Source: Photorhabdus khanii NC19
Lineage (GTDB): Bacteria > Pseudomonadota > Gammaproteobacteria > Enterobacterales > Enterobacteriaceae
Direction of reading: 5' to 3'
Assembly: GCF_000517265.1 (NCBI RefSeq)
Contig: NZ_AYSJ01000004.1
Span: forward strand, 399,174-463,173
DNA length: 64,000 nt
The notes beneath the pieces are model-generated. The model saw nothing but the letters and a program-made list of their open reading frames with translations, ran no database searches and had not been told where the DNA came from. Made by a program: the position numbers and the translations under genes. Of the stretch, positions 34,002 to 45,050 are shown in pieces; position 1 is the first letter of the stretch, and every line of letters starts with the position of its first letter.

Positions 34002-35188
34002 TACATTTTCCTCACTCTTGATTTAACACTTTGATTAGTATGTATATTAAATATTTTTGCGAATCCCTCTGCATCATTTTGACTATATAAATGCCCACAA
34101 TTATATATCGCCAAATTATGATCATAAATACTGCTCTTTGAAGAACGGGAGCAAACATTGACATATTTATAACCTAATTCAAGTTTGACCTCACCACTGA
34201 CATGCTGATTCATACTATCAATAAATTGGTTCAAATGAGTAAATAAGGGATCATACCAAAGCCCGGAATAGACCAGTTCAGCCCATTTTTTATCAACTAT
34301 TTCTTTAAACCAGTTTTCATTACGATTACTACAGTAGAGTTCCAAATCACGATGAGCAGTAATTAAGATGTGTGCAGCAGGTGATTGATAAATTGCACGC
34401 GTTTTCAAACCTACAATGCCATCTTCAACAATATCAAAAATGCCAATCGATAGCTTTTTACCAATTTCATTTAATATTTCAATAATTTCATTTAATGATC
34501 TTTTTTCACCATCCAGTGAGACAGGTACGCCATTCTCAAAACCTACTGACAAAAATATTGGTTCAGTGGCTGAGAGTGCATATTCATATAATTTCTCTTT
34601 GACATCTTCAGGAATCAACATTTCTGGTTCTTGCAACGGACCACATTCGATACTGAATCCCCACATATTTTCACTGGTAGAATAAGGATTATTGCAACCA
34701 AATTCTTGAGGAATACCATACTGAGCCGCATAATTATTTACAATACTCTCGTCATAATTGAAATCTCGCAACGAAGCAATAGGTATTTTATCCAGAATTT
34801 CTATATTCATATCCATTCTGACTTGATCATTACCTCTGAATTGATGTGCAATATAATTAATATTGAGTGCATTGGCTACTTCAACGGCGGCTTCAGCAAT
34901 TGCAGGCCGGGAAAGTGCGGCACTGAGATAATAACCATTTTGGTAAATAGCGTTGGCTTTTATTGCTTTTGAAAGAAAATTTTCAGCATATTGCGTTCGA
35001 TAATCTTTATAAATAAACTTATCAGCACCCGCAACCATGCATTCCAATTCAATATCGTCAATGTCTCTTACTTGTCCTTCATCAATATAAAGAGAAATAA
35101 CCTCTTTATATTCAGATGTAAGACTTCTTATTATAAGAGGATTGTAGCGGCGATTATAATAAATCACCAAAACACTATCAGAATTCAT
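34001..35188 (-). CDS. Argininosuccinate-synthase-like protein with altered ATP loop
   Basis: 395 residues, the length of ArgG-type synthases. Conserved blocks: YYLSAALSRPAIA (cf. YPLxTALARP), GNDQVR (119-124, aspartate/citrulline site), MWGFSIECGPLQEP, GVPVSLDG, and the C-terminal YSGLWYDPL...SIYDHNLA. However, the N-terminal SGGLDTS ATP-pyrophosphatase loop is replaced by YYNRRYNP (10-17), and the GCTGK that normally precedes GNDQVR is missing. It may use a changed chemistry, or act as a binding or non-adenylating partner. It is not the housekeeping argG. Confidence 0.8.
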   Translation of the reverse strand: MNSDSVLVIYYNRRYNPLIIRSLTSEYKEVISLYIDEGQVRDIDDIELECMVAGADKFIYKDYRTQYAENFLSKAIKANAIYQNGYYLSAALSRPAIAEAAVEVANALNINYIAHQFRGNDQVRMDMNIEILDKIPIASLRDFNYDESIVNNYAAQYGIPQEFGCNNPYSTSENMWGFSIECGPLQEPEMLIPEDVKEKLYEYALSATEPIFLSVGFENGVPVSLDGEKRSLNEIIEILNEIGKKLSIGIFDIVEDGIVGLKTRAIYQSPAAHILITAHRDLELYCSNRNENWFKEIVDKKWAELVYSGLWYDPLFTHLNQFIDSMNQHVSGEVKLELGYKYVNVCSRSSKSSIYDHNLAIYNCGHLYSQNDAEGFAKIFNIHTNQSVKSRVRKM

Positions 35189-36206
35189 TTAGCGTGCACC
35201 CCATACTTGTGATAATTTCTTTTAACCCAAATTCTGTCGTACTCTCTTCAATGAGTTCTGAGAAATTATTTTCAAATAGCCAGGTATTGTTATAAATCGT
35301 ATCTATATAACGCTCCCCACTATCAGGAATAATGACAACGATATTATCTCCAGGTTTAAAATCATCCAGGCGATCCAGTGCCGCACTAACCGCACAGGCT
35401 CCCGTCCCTCCAATCAGAATACCTTCATTTCTGGCCAATTTTCTTGCCGTACGGAATGCGTCAATATCTGCCACTTTCAAAGTGAAATCGATATTACTGC
35501 AATCGAGAATAGTTGGTATAAATGCCAACCCCGCTCCCTGCACCAGATATTTTCCTGGCTCACCACCGAAAATAATGGATCCAACAGGTTCAACACCATA
35601 AATTCGTACTTGTGGATTTTTTTCTTTCAGATAACGAGAAATCCCTGTAAGGGTTCCACAACTTCCTGCCGTAGAAAAACAAGCCGTCAAATTATCGCCA
35701 AAGGTTTCATGCAACTCACGCCCTGTCGAATGATAATGTTCATCAGGATTAACCTGATTTTCAAATTGCATGGGACTGAACGCATTCGGATAGGATTTTA
35801 TGATCTCTTTGGTTAAGTCAATACGATATTTGACCGTATCTATTCCAGCTTCAAACTCTGGCAGAAAAATAATTTCAGCACCAAATGCTCTGATCTTATC
35901 GCGTTTCGCTACCGGCACCATGCGGTCTAGAACAGCAATAAACCGGTAACCTTTAACAGCACACGCCATTGCCAAGCCAATCGCAGTATTACCCGATGAT
36001 GGTTCAATAACCACCATTCCTGGCCTCAATTCTCCCTGGGCTTCCGCTCTTTCCAACATGGCGACTGCAATACGGTCTTTAATACTCCCACCAGGGTTAA
36101 TATTCTCCATTTTAAGAAAAACATTAACACCTTTAGTATATTTGCCATCCAACATAACCACAGGGGTATTACCTATAGTTTGTAATATATTTTTACCTAG
36201 CTTCAT
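35178..36206 (-). CDS. PLP-dependent cysteine-synthase/CBS-like beta-replacement enzyme
   Basis: 342 residues from MKLGKNILQTIGNTP. Fold-type II PLP enzyme: Lys43 in NPGGSIKDRIA forms the aldimine, PSSGNT (69-74) binds the substrate carboxylate, TAGSCGTLTG holds the phosphate. QGAGLAFIPTILD and PDSGERY resemble cystathionine beta-synthase and the SbnA group that builds 2,3-diaminopropionate precursors. It would make a beta-substituted alanine. The frame is open to 36386 (ATG) and 36224; I chose 36206 by family alignment, but the short predicted leader makes 36386 possible. First gene of the operon; overlaps the next by 11 bases. Confidence 0.83.
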   Translation of the reverse strand: MKLGKNILQTIGNTPVVMLDGKYTKGVNVFLKMENINPGGSIKDRIAVAMLERAEAQGELRPGMVVIEPSSGNTAIGLAMACAVKGYRFIAVLDRMVPVAKRDKIRAFGAEIIFLPEFEAGIDTVKYRIDLTKEIIKSYPNAFSPMQFENQVNPDEHYHSTGRELHETFGDNLTACFSTAGSCGTLTGISRYLKEKNPQVRIYGVEPVGSIIFGGEPGKYLVQGAGLAFIPTILDCSNIDFTLKVADIDAFRTARKLARNEGILIGGTGACAVSAALDRLDDFKPGDNIVVIIPDSGERYIDTIYNNTWLFENNFSELIEESTTEFGLKEIITSMGCTLNEF

Positions 36207-36428
36207 ATCCGTTTTATCTCTCATTTTTTGGTCAATGTGAAGAACATACAGTGATGACGAGGTATTTTTGTTAACAAATAAATAAAGTACTTTTATATCT
36301 AATATATCTATTAATCTATTGATGAAATTACCTATTTTATGAATAATTCTTAGGAAGAATCTGACTCCTATTGAAAATAAGCTCATTTATTTGTGTTCTC
36401 ACACAATGATTAATCAACACAACTGATA

Positions 36429-36471
36429 ATTATAAATTTACACCTAAAAGTCTACTGTCAACTCTGACAGT
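36429..36471 (-). promoter_or_regulatory. lux-box-like dyad and -10 box of the biosynthetic operon
   Basis: ACTGTCA (36454-36460), ACTC, TGACAGT (36465-36471): a perfect 7-bp dyad fitting the LuxR-type pattern CT-N12-AG. On the minus strand TATAAT occupies 36434-36429, 19 bases further on. A start near 36422 would put the dyad centre at about -41, the usual position of a LuxR-type activator site. No good -35 hexamer is present, as expected for an activator-dependent promoter. Confidence 0.6.
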
Positions 36472-36981
36472 TATATAAGGAAAACCCCATATAAATTTTT
36501 GATATTATTATTCAATAATAAGAATATATATAATTAATTTTCCATATTCTTATATGAAATAAATCACCATTATAAATATAATATTTGTAATTATATAAAA
36601 ATATATTTTTAAATTATTATGAAATAATAATGTCTGTAATTATCCAGATTTATGAGAAAATACATAAGAATATCTAATAAATAATCCCCCATCACAACGG
36701 GATTAGCAATACCATATTATTAGATAATAAAAAACACGAAATCAATTATTTATAGACAATAATATGATAATTGGTGACATTTGTACCATAAAAAACTAAA
36801 AATCAATGATAATAAAAACAAAAAAAGACAGAATTATAGAAAAATACGCAAGAAAAACCCCGCTTCGATAAATTAAAAATAAACATAACAAATAGAAAAT
36901 AAATCAGATTAATATTTAATTCAATATAAATTACCCACGGAAATTTTATAGGCTAACGGGATAATAGTGAGTTGAAACAAT
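36472..36981. other. AT-rich gene-free stretch upstream of the operon
   Basis: About 510 bases with very high A+T and no open frame of note between the operon promoter and the rplI terminator. I see no recognisable element in it. Confidence 0.6.
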
Positions 36982-37010
36982 AAAAAACGCTGGCATTGCC
37001 AGCATTTTTT
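36982..37010 (-). terminator. rpsF-priB-rpsR-rplI operon terminator
   Basis: GCTGGC / GCCAGC stem with a 3-base loop (36989-37003) and A/T tracts on both sides; the minus strand ends in TTTTTT. Confidence 0.88.
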
Positions 37011-37036
37011 ACTTGTTAGCATCAGTTAATCAGAGA

Positions 37037-37489
37037 TTAAGCTTCAGCAACAATGTTAACGTTCAATTTAGCGAATACATCGCTGTGTACCTGGAAGTTA
37101 ACTTCGTGTTCACCAGTAGTACGCAGAACACCGTTAGGCAGACGAACTTCACTTTTAGATACTTCAACACCTGCGGCAGTCACTGCATCAGCAATATCGC
37201 GAGTACCGATAGAACCGAACAGTTTACCTTCGTCACCCGCTTTAGAAGCGATAGTAACGGAACTCAGTGCGCTGATTTTCTCAGCACGAGCTTGCGCTGC
37301 TGTCAGAACGTCAGCCAATTTAGCTTCCAGTTCAGCACGGCGAGCTTCGAAGAATTCGATGTTTTTCTTAGTCGCAGGAACAGCTTTGCCCTGTGGTACT
37401 AAGTAGTTACGGGCATAACCCGGTTTAACGTTAACTTGATCACCCAGGCTACCCAGGTTTGCTACTTTATCAAGCAGAATAATTTGCAT
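37037..37489 (-). CDS. rplI: 50S ribosomal protein L9
   Basis: L9 binds 23S rRNA and limits frameshifting between neighbouring ribosomes. 150 residues; the start [19 protein letters not shown] and [13 protein letters not shown] are the family signature, followed by the long connecting helix and C-terminal domain. Last gene of rpsF-priB-rpsR-rplI. Confidence 0.97.
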   Translation of the reverse strand: MQIILLDKVANLGSLGDQVNVKPGYARNYLVPQGKAVPATKKNIEFFEARRAELEAKLADVLTAAQARAEKISALSSVTIASKAGDEGKLFGSIGTRDIADAVTAAGVEVSKSEVRLPNGVLRTTGEHEVNFQVHSDVFAKLNVNIVAEA

Positions 37490-37527
37490 TACCTTATCCT
37501 CTCAGAGTCGTTAATGGACTGTGCCGA

Positions 37528-38077
<550 letters not shown>

Positions 38078-38082
38078 AGTTA

Positions 38083-38478
38083 TTACTCTTCAGAATCCCC
38101 AGCTTCTTCAGCATCAACACCGGCGTCTTCCATAGAGTAATCGCGGCTGCGACGCTCATCTTTGGCTTTAACCATTGGAGATGCTTCAGTTACCGCGTGC
38201 TTAACGCGCATAATCATGCTGCGGATAACGGCATCGTTGAAGCGGAAGTTAGTTTCCAGCTCATCAATCGCTTCCTGCGGCGCTTCAACGTTCAGCAGAA
38301 CGTAATGAGCTTTGTGCAGTTTGTTGATTGGATAAGCCAGTTGACGGCGGCCCCAGTCTTCCAGACGGTGAATCTGACCTTGCGCGTTAGTGATAGTCGC
38401 ACTGTAACGCTCGATCATGCCCGGAACCTGTTCGCTTTGGTCAGGATGGACCATAAAAACGATTTCGTAATGACGCAT
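38083..38478 (-). CDS. rpsF: 30S ribosomal protein S6
   Basis: 131 residues, with the S6 start [18 protein letters not shown] and the core [20 protein letters not shown]. The C-terminal tail ends in Glu-rich sequence (EEAGDSEE), the target of RimK glutamylation in E. coli. First gene of the operon; its leader may bind the S6:S18 complex. Confidence 0.97.
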   Translation of the reverse strand: MRHYEIVFMVHPDQSEQVPGMIERYSATITNAQGQIHRLEDWGRRQLAYPINKLHKAHYVLLNVEAPQEAIDELETNFRFNDAVIRSMIMRVKHAVTEASPMVKAKDERRSRDYSMEDAGVDAEEAGDSEE

Positions 38479-38500
38479 TAGAATTGCTCCTTACGGATTA

Positions 38501-38565
38501 TTCAGCCTCCTGTCAGGGTCAACCGCGGCCCGTGGAGGCAAGGAACTTGTTTAAGTGCGGCTGAA
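38501..38565 (-). promoter_or_regulatory. Probable S6:S18-binding leader of the rpsF mRNA
   Basis: In the mRNA sense, TTCAGCC (38565-38559) pairs with GGCTGAA (38507-38501), enclosing further complementary GCCTCC and GGAGGC and C/G-rich bulges. It sits 22 bases before the rpsF start. Autogenous S6:S18 leaders occur upstream of rpsF in many bacteria; assignment here is by position and fold only. Confidence 0.5.
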
Positions 38566-38634
38566 AAATTGACGCGTAACTATACCCGCCTCACATAAAA
38601 AACTCAAGGAGCGGGTAACGTTTTATGTTATGGG

Positions 38635-39372
38635 TTACTGCGAACTCCGCTGACGCACTGCTTCAAACAGGCAAATACCCGTTGCAACAGACACGTTCAG
38701 GGATGAGACCGAACCCATCATTGGAATACTAATCAATTCATCACAATGTTCGCGGGTCAGACGACGCATACCTTCCCCTTCAGCCCCCATCACCAGCGCC
38801 ATAGGGCCGGTTAGTTTGCTCTGATGTAGCGTATGATCGGCTTCTCCTGCTGTACCCACCACCCAAATATTGTGTTCCTGTAACAAACGCAAAGTACGGG
38901 CAAGGTTGGTGACACGAACAAGCGGTACGCTCTCCGCGGCTCCACATGCAACTTTCTTCGCAGTGGCATTAAGCTGGGCAGAACGGTCACGGGGCACAAT
39001 AACAGCATGTACACCTGCTGCATCTGCACTGCGCAGGCAAGCCCCCAGATTATGTGGATCTGTCACACCATCAAGCACTAGCAAAAAAGGGGTTTCCATT
39101 TGCGCCAGTAAATCTGGCAGGTCGTTTTCCTGATACTGACGCCCTGGTTTTACTTTAGCAATAATCCCCTGATGCACAGCACCTTCCGTTTGATTATCCA
39201 GCCACTGACGATTTGCTAATTGGATCGCCATGCCGAAACTTTCCAGCTCATTAATCAGCGGTGTCAGACGGCGGTCTTCGCGCCCTTTCAGTACATAAAC
39301 TTCCATAAAACGCTGAGGATCTCGCTCCAGTAAAGCTTTAACGGCATGAATACCGTAGATAATTTCACTCAT
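38635..39372 (-). CDS. rlmB: 23S rRNA (guanosine-2'-O-)-methyltransferase RlmB
   Basis: SpoU-class (SPOUT) enzyme that methylates G2251 of 23S rRNA in the P loop. 245 residues from [19 protein letters not shown]. Motifs: [35 protein letters not shown] and [18 protein letters not shown], the trefoil-knot SAM site. The frame is open 16 codons upstream, not conserved. It follows rnr closely, as in E. coli. Confidence 0.96.
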   Translation of the reverse strand: MSEIIYGIHAVKALLERDPQRFMEVYVLKGREDRRLTPLINELESFGMAIQLANRQWLDNQTEGAVHQGIIAKVKPGRQYQENDLPDLLAQMETPFLLVLDGVTDPHNLGACLRSADAAGVHAVIVPRDRSAQLNATAKKVACGAAESVPLVRVTNLARTLRLLQEHNIWVVGTAGEADHTLHQSKLTGPMALVMGAEGEGMRRLTREHCDELISIPMMGSVSSLNVSVATGICLFEAVRQRSSQ

Positions 39373-39490
39373 AATCTTCTTATTTTCACTGTCATACAGC
39401 ACTGACATCCCTGAACCCATTCATCAGGCTCAATGTATTCAAGAGACTAAAATATTCAGGCTATCCTGAAGAAACAGGATAGCCCTTTGA

Positions 39491-41929
39491 TTATTTATCT
39501 GCGCTTTTCTTAGCCCGTTTAGCTTTGAATTTAGCGGCAATTTTCTGTGTCTTGGCTGAAAGGTTCTTACTCTTTTTCTTATCTCCTTTAGGCTTATCCA
39601 CAGATTTCTTTTTACGGAAAGCACCATCGGGCTCAAAGTTAGCCTCTTTGCTACGACTACGCCCTTTCTTACTGTTACTACGGCCAGGTTCTGCTTTTTT
39701 CGCCCTGTCACGCGCTGTCTTACCCACATTTCGGGCTTCCCGGCTAACGGAGAGCAGTTTAAAATCAATGTTACGCTCATCCATATGGACAGCTTCCACA
39801 CGAATTTCAACTTCATCTCCCAACCGGAAAGTTTTACCAGAAAACTCACCAATTAAACGCTGACCAACATTATCGAAATGATAATAATCATTATTCAGTG
39901 TGGAAACATGTACCAAACCGTCAATAAACAGATCATTTAGGCGAACAAAGAAGCCGAAACCGGTCACATTGGTGATAATGCCGGTAAAGGTATTGCCCAC
40001 CTGATCCTGCATAAAGTCACACTTAAGCCAATCGGCGACGTCTCTTGTTGCTTCATCGGCGCGACGCTCTGCCATAGAGCAATGTTGGCCCAGTTGCAGC
40101 ATATGCTCCATATCGCTGTGCCATCCACCGGTCGGTGTCCCACATTGATCAACAACACCTTGTTGTTTCGCCAGCAGATATTTAATCGCCCGATGTAGCA
40201 CCAAATCAGGGTAACGGCGGATAGGTGAGGTAAAGTGCGCATAAGAATGCAATGACAGACCGAAATGACCACGGTTTTCCGGATCATAAATTGCCTGTTT
40301 CATTGAACGCAGCAACATGGTTTGCAATAACTCATGATCTGGACGTTCAGCCACTTGATGCATCAATTGCGCATAATCCTTTGGTGTTGGTTGCATACCA
40401 CCAGGCAGAGTTAACCCCAATTCGCCGAAAACAGAGCGCAGATTAACAATGCTCTCTTCTCTTGGCCGATCATGAATGCGGTAAAGCACCGGCTCGCTGT
40501 TTTTTTCCACGAAACGCGCAGCAGCAATGTTCGCCAGGATCATGCACTCTTCAATCAGTTTATGGGCATCATTGCGGGCAACCGGCTCAATTCGCTCAAT
40601 ACGGCGTTCAGCGTTAAAAATAAACTTAGCCTCCTCTGACTCAAAGGAGATGGCACCCCGCTGTTCGCGGGCATTTTCTAACGCCTGATAAAGCCCATGT
40701 AAATGTTCAATATGCCGAACCAGCGGTTTATAGTGCTCACGCAGTTCTTCATCACCCTGCAACATACGCCATACTTTGGTATATGTCAGGCGTGCATGAG
40801 AATTCATGACTGCTTCGTAAAATTTATAGGATGACAATTTTCCCTGCTCTGAAACCGTCATCTCACACACCATACAAAGGCGGTCAACCTGCGGATTCAG
40901 AGAACAGAGACCATTGGAAAGCACTTCCGGCAACATGGGAATAACCTGAGAAGGAAAGTAAACTGAGTTACTCCGGTTGCGTGCTTCTGTATCCAATGCC
41001 GTTTGTGGGCGGACATAGTAACTGACATCAGCAATAGCAACCCATAAACGCCAGCCGCCGCTGCGCTTTCTTTCACAATAAACGGCATCATCAAAGTCAC
41101 GGGCATCTTCACCATCGATTGTCACCAATGGCAAATCACGCAGATCAACGCGGCCTTCTTTCGCGGAGTCCGGCACCTGCTCATTCAGGATAGCCACTTG
41201 GCTTTCCACCTGTGGCGGCCAACTGTGCGGAATTTCATGAGTACGCAAGGCAATTTCCACTGCCATGTTCGTTCCCATCTTTTCACCCAGTACTTCAACT
41301 ATTTTACCAACAGCTTTTGTACGGCGCGCTGGACGTGTAGTCAACTCAACGACAACGACGTTCCCCATGCGGGCACCACTATTTTCATCTTTCGGGATCA
41401 GGATATCAAAGCTCAAACGACTATCATCCGGCACAACAAAACCCATACCGGAGTCAATAAAATAGCGGCCAACAATCTGGCTGGTCTTGGGTTCCAACAC
41501 ACGGACAATGCGTGCTTCACTACGCCCTTTGCGATCGGAAGGTAGTGGCTGTGCCAGTACGACATCACCATGAATAGCCATTTTTAACTGCTCGGCAGAG
41601 AGATAAAAATCGTCTTTACGGCCTTCTACCCGCAGAAAACCATAACCATCCCTGTGACCGATGACTGTGCCTTTCAATAAATCCAGTTTTTCCGGCAAGG
41701 CGTAACATTGACGGCGCGTGAAAACCAGTTGACCATCACGTTCCATAGCCCGTAAACGACGACGTAACGCTTCAAGCTCCTCATCGTTAGCCAGATTCAA
41801 CTCTCGTGCCAGTTCCTGGCGACTTACCGGTACAGTGCGTTTAGAAATAATGTCTAAGATGTATTCGCGGCTTGGAATAGGAGATTCGTATTTTTCTGCT
41901 TCACGTTCCAAAAAAGGATCTTGTGACAT
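39491..41929 (-). CDS. rnr: Ribonuclease R
   Basis: 812-residue 3'-5' exoribonuclease of the RNB family that degrades structured RNA and acts with tmRNA. N-terminal helix-turn-helix ([12 protein letters not shown]), two cold-shock domains, the RNB domain ([17 protein letters not shown], with catalytic aspartates), an S1 domain ([20 protein letters not shown], quoted in part) and a Lys-rich tail. ATG at 41927-41929 gives the family start [14 protein letters not shown]. Confidence 0.96.
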   Translation of the reverse strand: MSQDPFLEREAEKYESPIPSREYILDIISKRTVPVSRQELARELNLANDEELEALRRRLRAMERDGQLVFTRRQCYALPEKLDLLKGTVIGHRDGYGFLRVEGRKDDFYLSAEQLKMAIHGDVVLAQPLPSDRKGRSEARIVRVLEPKTSQIVGRYFIDSGMGFVVPDDSRLSFDILIPKDENSGARMGNVVVVELTTRPARRTKAVGKIVEVLGEKMGTNMAVEIALRTHEIPHSWPPQVESQVAILNEQVPDSAKEGRVDLRDLPLVTIDGEDARDFDDAVYCERKRSGGWRLWVAIADVSYYVRPQTALDTEARNRSNSVYFPSQVIPMLPEVLSNGLCSLNPQVDRLCMVCEMTVSEQGKLSSYKFYEAVMNSHARLTYTKVWRMLQGDEELREHYKPLVRHIEHLHGLYQALENAREQRGAISFESEEAKFIFNAERRIERIEPVARNDAHKLIEECMILANIAAARFVEKNSEPVLYRIHDRPREESIVNLRSVFGELGLTLPGGMQPTPKDYAQLMHQVAERPDHELLQTMLLRSMKQAIYDPENRGHFGLSLHSYAHFTSPIRRYPDLVLHRAIKYLLAKQQGVVDQCGTPTGGWHSDMEHMLQLGQHCSMAERRADEATRDVADWLKCDFMQDQVGNTFTGIITNVTGFGFFVRLNDLFIDGLVHVSTLNNDYYHFDNVGQRLIGEFSGKTFRLGDEVEIRVEAVHMDERNIDFKLLSVSREARNVGKTARDRAKKAEPGRSNSKKGRSRSKEANFEPDGAFRKKKSVDKPKGDKKKSKNLSAKTQKIAAKFKAKRAKKSADK

Positions 41930-41973
41930 AGCGGTTCCTCCGTTGTCATCAGCAGGCTGTTTGCGCCATTTCT

Positions 41974-42399
41974 TCATTCGGTCAGAAGCAGCTTATAAAG
42001 GGGGATATTATCTTCAATCATATCAGCTAAAGTATGCTTATCCAGTTCATTCAAAAATGTTTCTATTGCCTGATTTAATACTACTTTCAGGCGACATGCA
42101 GAGGTAATATGGCAAGATTCCTGACTACAATTAACCAATGATAATGGTTCAAGAGCACGAACGACATCACCAATTCTAATATCCTTTGCTGGCTTACCCA
42201 GACGAATGCCACCGTTTTTACCACGAACAGCATCCACTAATCCTAAGTGGCTCAACTGGTTAATAATTTTCACCATGTGATTACGAGAAACACCATAAAC
42301 ATGCGTGACTTCAGAAATACTGGTCATCCGATTTTGCGGTAAAGCAGCCATATAAATTAGCGCGCGCAAGCCATAATCTGTAAAACTCGTTAACTGCAC
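41974..42399 (-). CDS. nsrR: Nitric-oxide-sensing repressor NsrR
   Basis: 141-residue Rrf2-family regulator with an N-terminal winged helix ([18 protein letters not shown]) and three cysteines, Cys91, Cys96 and Cys102, that hold an Fe-S cluster. NO destroys the cluster and relieves repression of hmp and related genes. Cysteine spacing is identical to E. coli NsrR. It is upstream of rnr, as usual in enterics. Confidence 0.95.
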   Translation of the reverse strand: MQLTSFTDYGLRALIYMAALPQNRMTSISEVTHVYGVSRNHMVKIINQLSHLGLVDAVRGKNGGIRLGKPAKDIRIGDVVRALEPLSLVNCSQESCHITSACRLKVVLNQAIETFLNELDKHTLADMIEDNIPLYKLLLTE

Positions 42400-42543
42400 A
42401 TCAACCTCTGGATAATGAGATATAAGCTAATATATCCGAGAACAAATTAAAAAAATAAGTATTTGTTCAACTTATATACCTTGAATTGGCCGAAATCATG
42501 TTAATCATCTGGTAGTTACGCAAAAAAGACCATAATAAATAGC

Positions 42544-42567
42544 AAAAAACCGGGCTAAAAAGCCCGG
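42544..42567 (-). terminator. purA terminator
   Basis: CCGGGCT / AGCCCGG stem with an AAAA loop (42550-42567); the minus strand continues with a T6 run. Confidence 0.9.
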
Positions 42568-42590
42568 CTTTACCTGATTATGTGACACAA

Positions 42591-43922
<1,332 letters not shown>

Positions 43923-43993
43923 CTAACATCTCATTCCACACCTTTCAGTAATTTTTATCACATCTGTTATTTTTGTTGACCACCAGACACGAC

Positions 43994-44016
43994 AAGGCCC
44001 GCCTGATGCGGGCCTT
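43994..44016 (-). terminator. Hairpin between hflC and purA
   Basis: AAGGCCCGC / GCGGGCCTT 9-bp stem with a 5-base loop just after hflC; no long T-run on the minus strand. Confidence 0.6.
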
Positions 44017-44037
44017 ACTTAGATATTCAAACATCTA

Positions 44038-45048
44038 TCAATGTTGAACTGCACGTTTTTCAGGTGCTTTCATATAACGGAAGAAATCAGTATCCGGACT
44101 TAGTACCAGAACATCTTTCCCATCTTCACTGAAGCTCTTCTCGTAAGCACGTAAACTACGGATAAAGGCATAGAAGTCAGGATCTTTGCTGAATGCATCA
44201 GCAAACAGTTTAGCAGCTTCTGCATCACCGGAACCACGCAAAGTACGGGCTTCACGCTCCGCTTTTGCCAATGTTTCAGTGACTTGCTTATCTGCTGTTG
44301 CACGCAATTTTTCTGCCTCTTCCTGACCTTGAGAGCGGTGACGACGGGCTACCGCTTCACGCTCTGCACGCATACGCTGGAAGATAGCTTCTGAAACTTC
44401 CAGTGGCAGGTTAATCTGTTTGATACGCACATCAACAACCTCAATACCCAGAGCAGCCATACTGTTTGGGTTAATAGCCGGTTGTTTACCCGCAGTTTCT
44501 TTCTCTACACGAGCCGCCGCTGATGCAATCGCATCGTCTGCTTCACTGGTAGCCACAGCTTCGCCGTCAGTCGTCCCTTTGTTCAGGGCATCACGAACAT
44601 CGGTTGTCAGTTTACCACGGGAATCAGTCACAATACCGCGAACATCCAGACGACCAATCTCAGAACGCAAACGGTCACTGAATTTACGCTTCAGCAGAAC
44701 CTCAGCCTGAGAAATATCACCATTACCGGTAGCCAGATAGTAACGGCTGAAGTCAATAATGCGCCATTTCAGGTAAGAATCAACAATCAGGTCTTTGTTT
44801 TCACTGGTCAGGAAACGGTCCGCCTGAATATCCATAGTCTGGATGCGGGCATCAAGTGTTTTCACTGTTTCAATGAATGGCACTTTAAAGTGCAAACCGG
44901 GTGCATAAACGATCGGTTTATTTTCCGCGTCACGGGCAACCTTACTGAAACGCAGAACAATACCGCGCTGTCCTTCATGCACAACAAACACTGAGGTATA
45001 CAAAGCCACCAGTACAGCGACAATAATAACGATGAATGACTTACGCAT
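44038..45048 (-). CDS. hflC: HflC, FtsH-regulating SPFH protein
   Basis: 336-residue inner-membrane SPFH/prohibitin protein that with HflK forms a cage around FtsH protease and restrains it. N-terminal membrane helix (SFIVIIVAVLVALYTSVFVV), SPFH domain (GLHFKVPFIETVKTLDARI) and a long helical part (AEKLRATADKQVTETLAKAE). Two bases after hflK. Confidence 0.96.
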   Translation of the reverse strand: MRKSFIVIIVAVLVALYTSVFVVHEGQRGIVLRFSKVARDAENKPIVYAPGLHFKVPFIETVKTLDARIQTMDIQADRFLTSENKDLIVDSYLKWRIIDFSRYYLATGNGDISQAEVLLKRKFSDRLRSEIGRLDVRGIVTDSRGKLTTDVRDALNKGTTDGEAVATSEADDAIASAAARVEKETAGKQPAINPNSMAALGIEVVDVRIKQINLPLEVSEAIFQRMRAEREAVARRHRSQGQEEAEKLRATADKQVTETLAKAEREARTLRGSGDAEAAKLFADAFSKDPDFYAFIRSLRAYEKSFSEDGKDVLVLSPDTDFFRYMKAPEKRAVQH

Positions 45049-45050
45049 GA

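Noticed and set aside
36391..36406. TTGTGTTCTCACACAA dyad as a CRP site
   Set aside because: The TGTG and CACA arms are 6 bases apart instead of the 8 needed for CRP. It may be a weak regulator site or chance.
39439..39852. 137-codon minus frame at the 3' end of rnr
   Set aside because: Out-of-frame shadow of the RNase R Lys-rich tail, no ribosome site, no family pattern.
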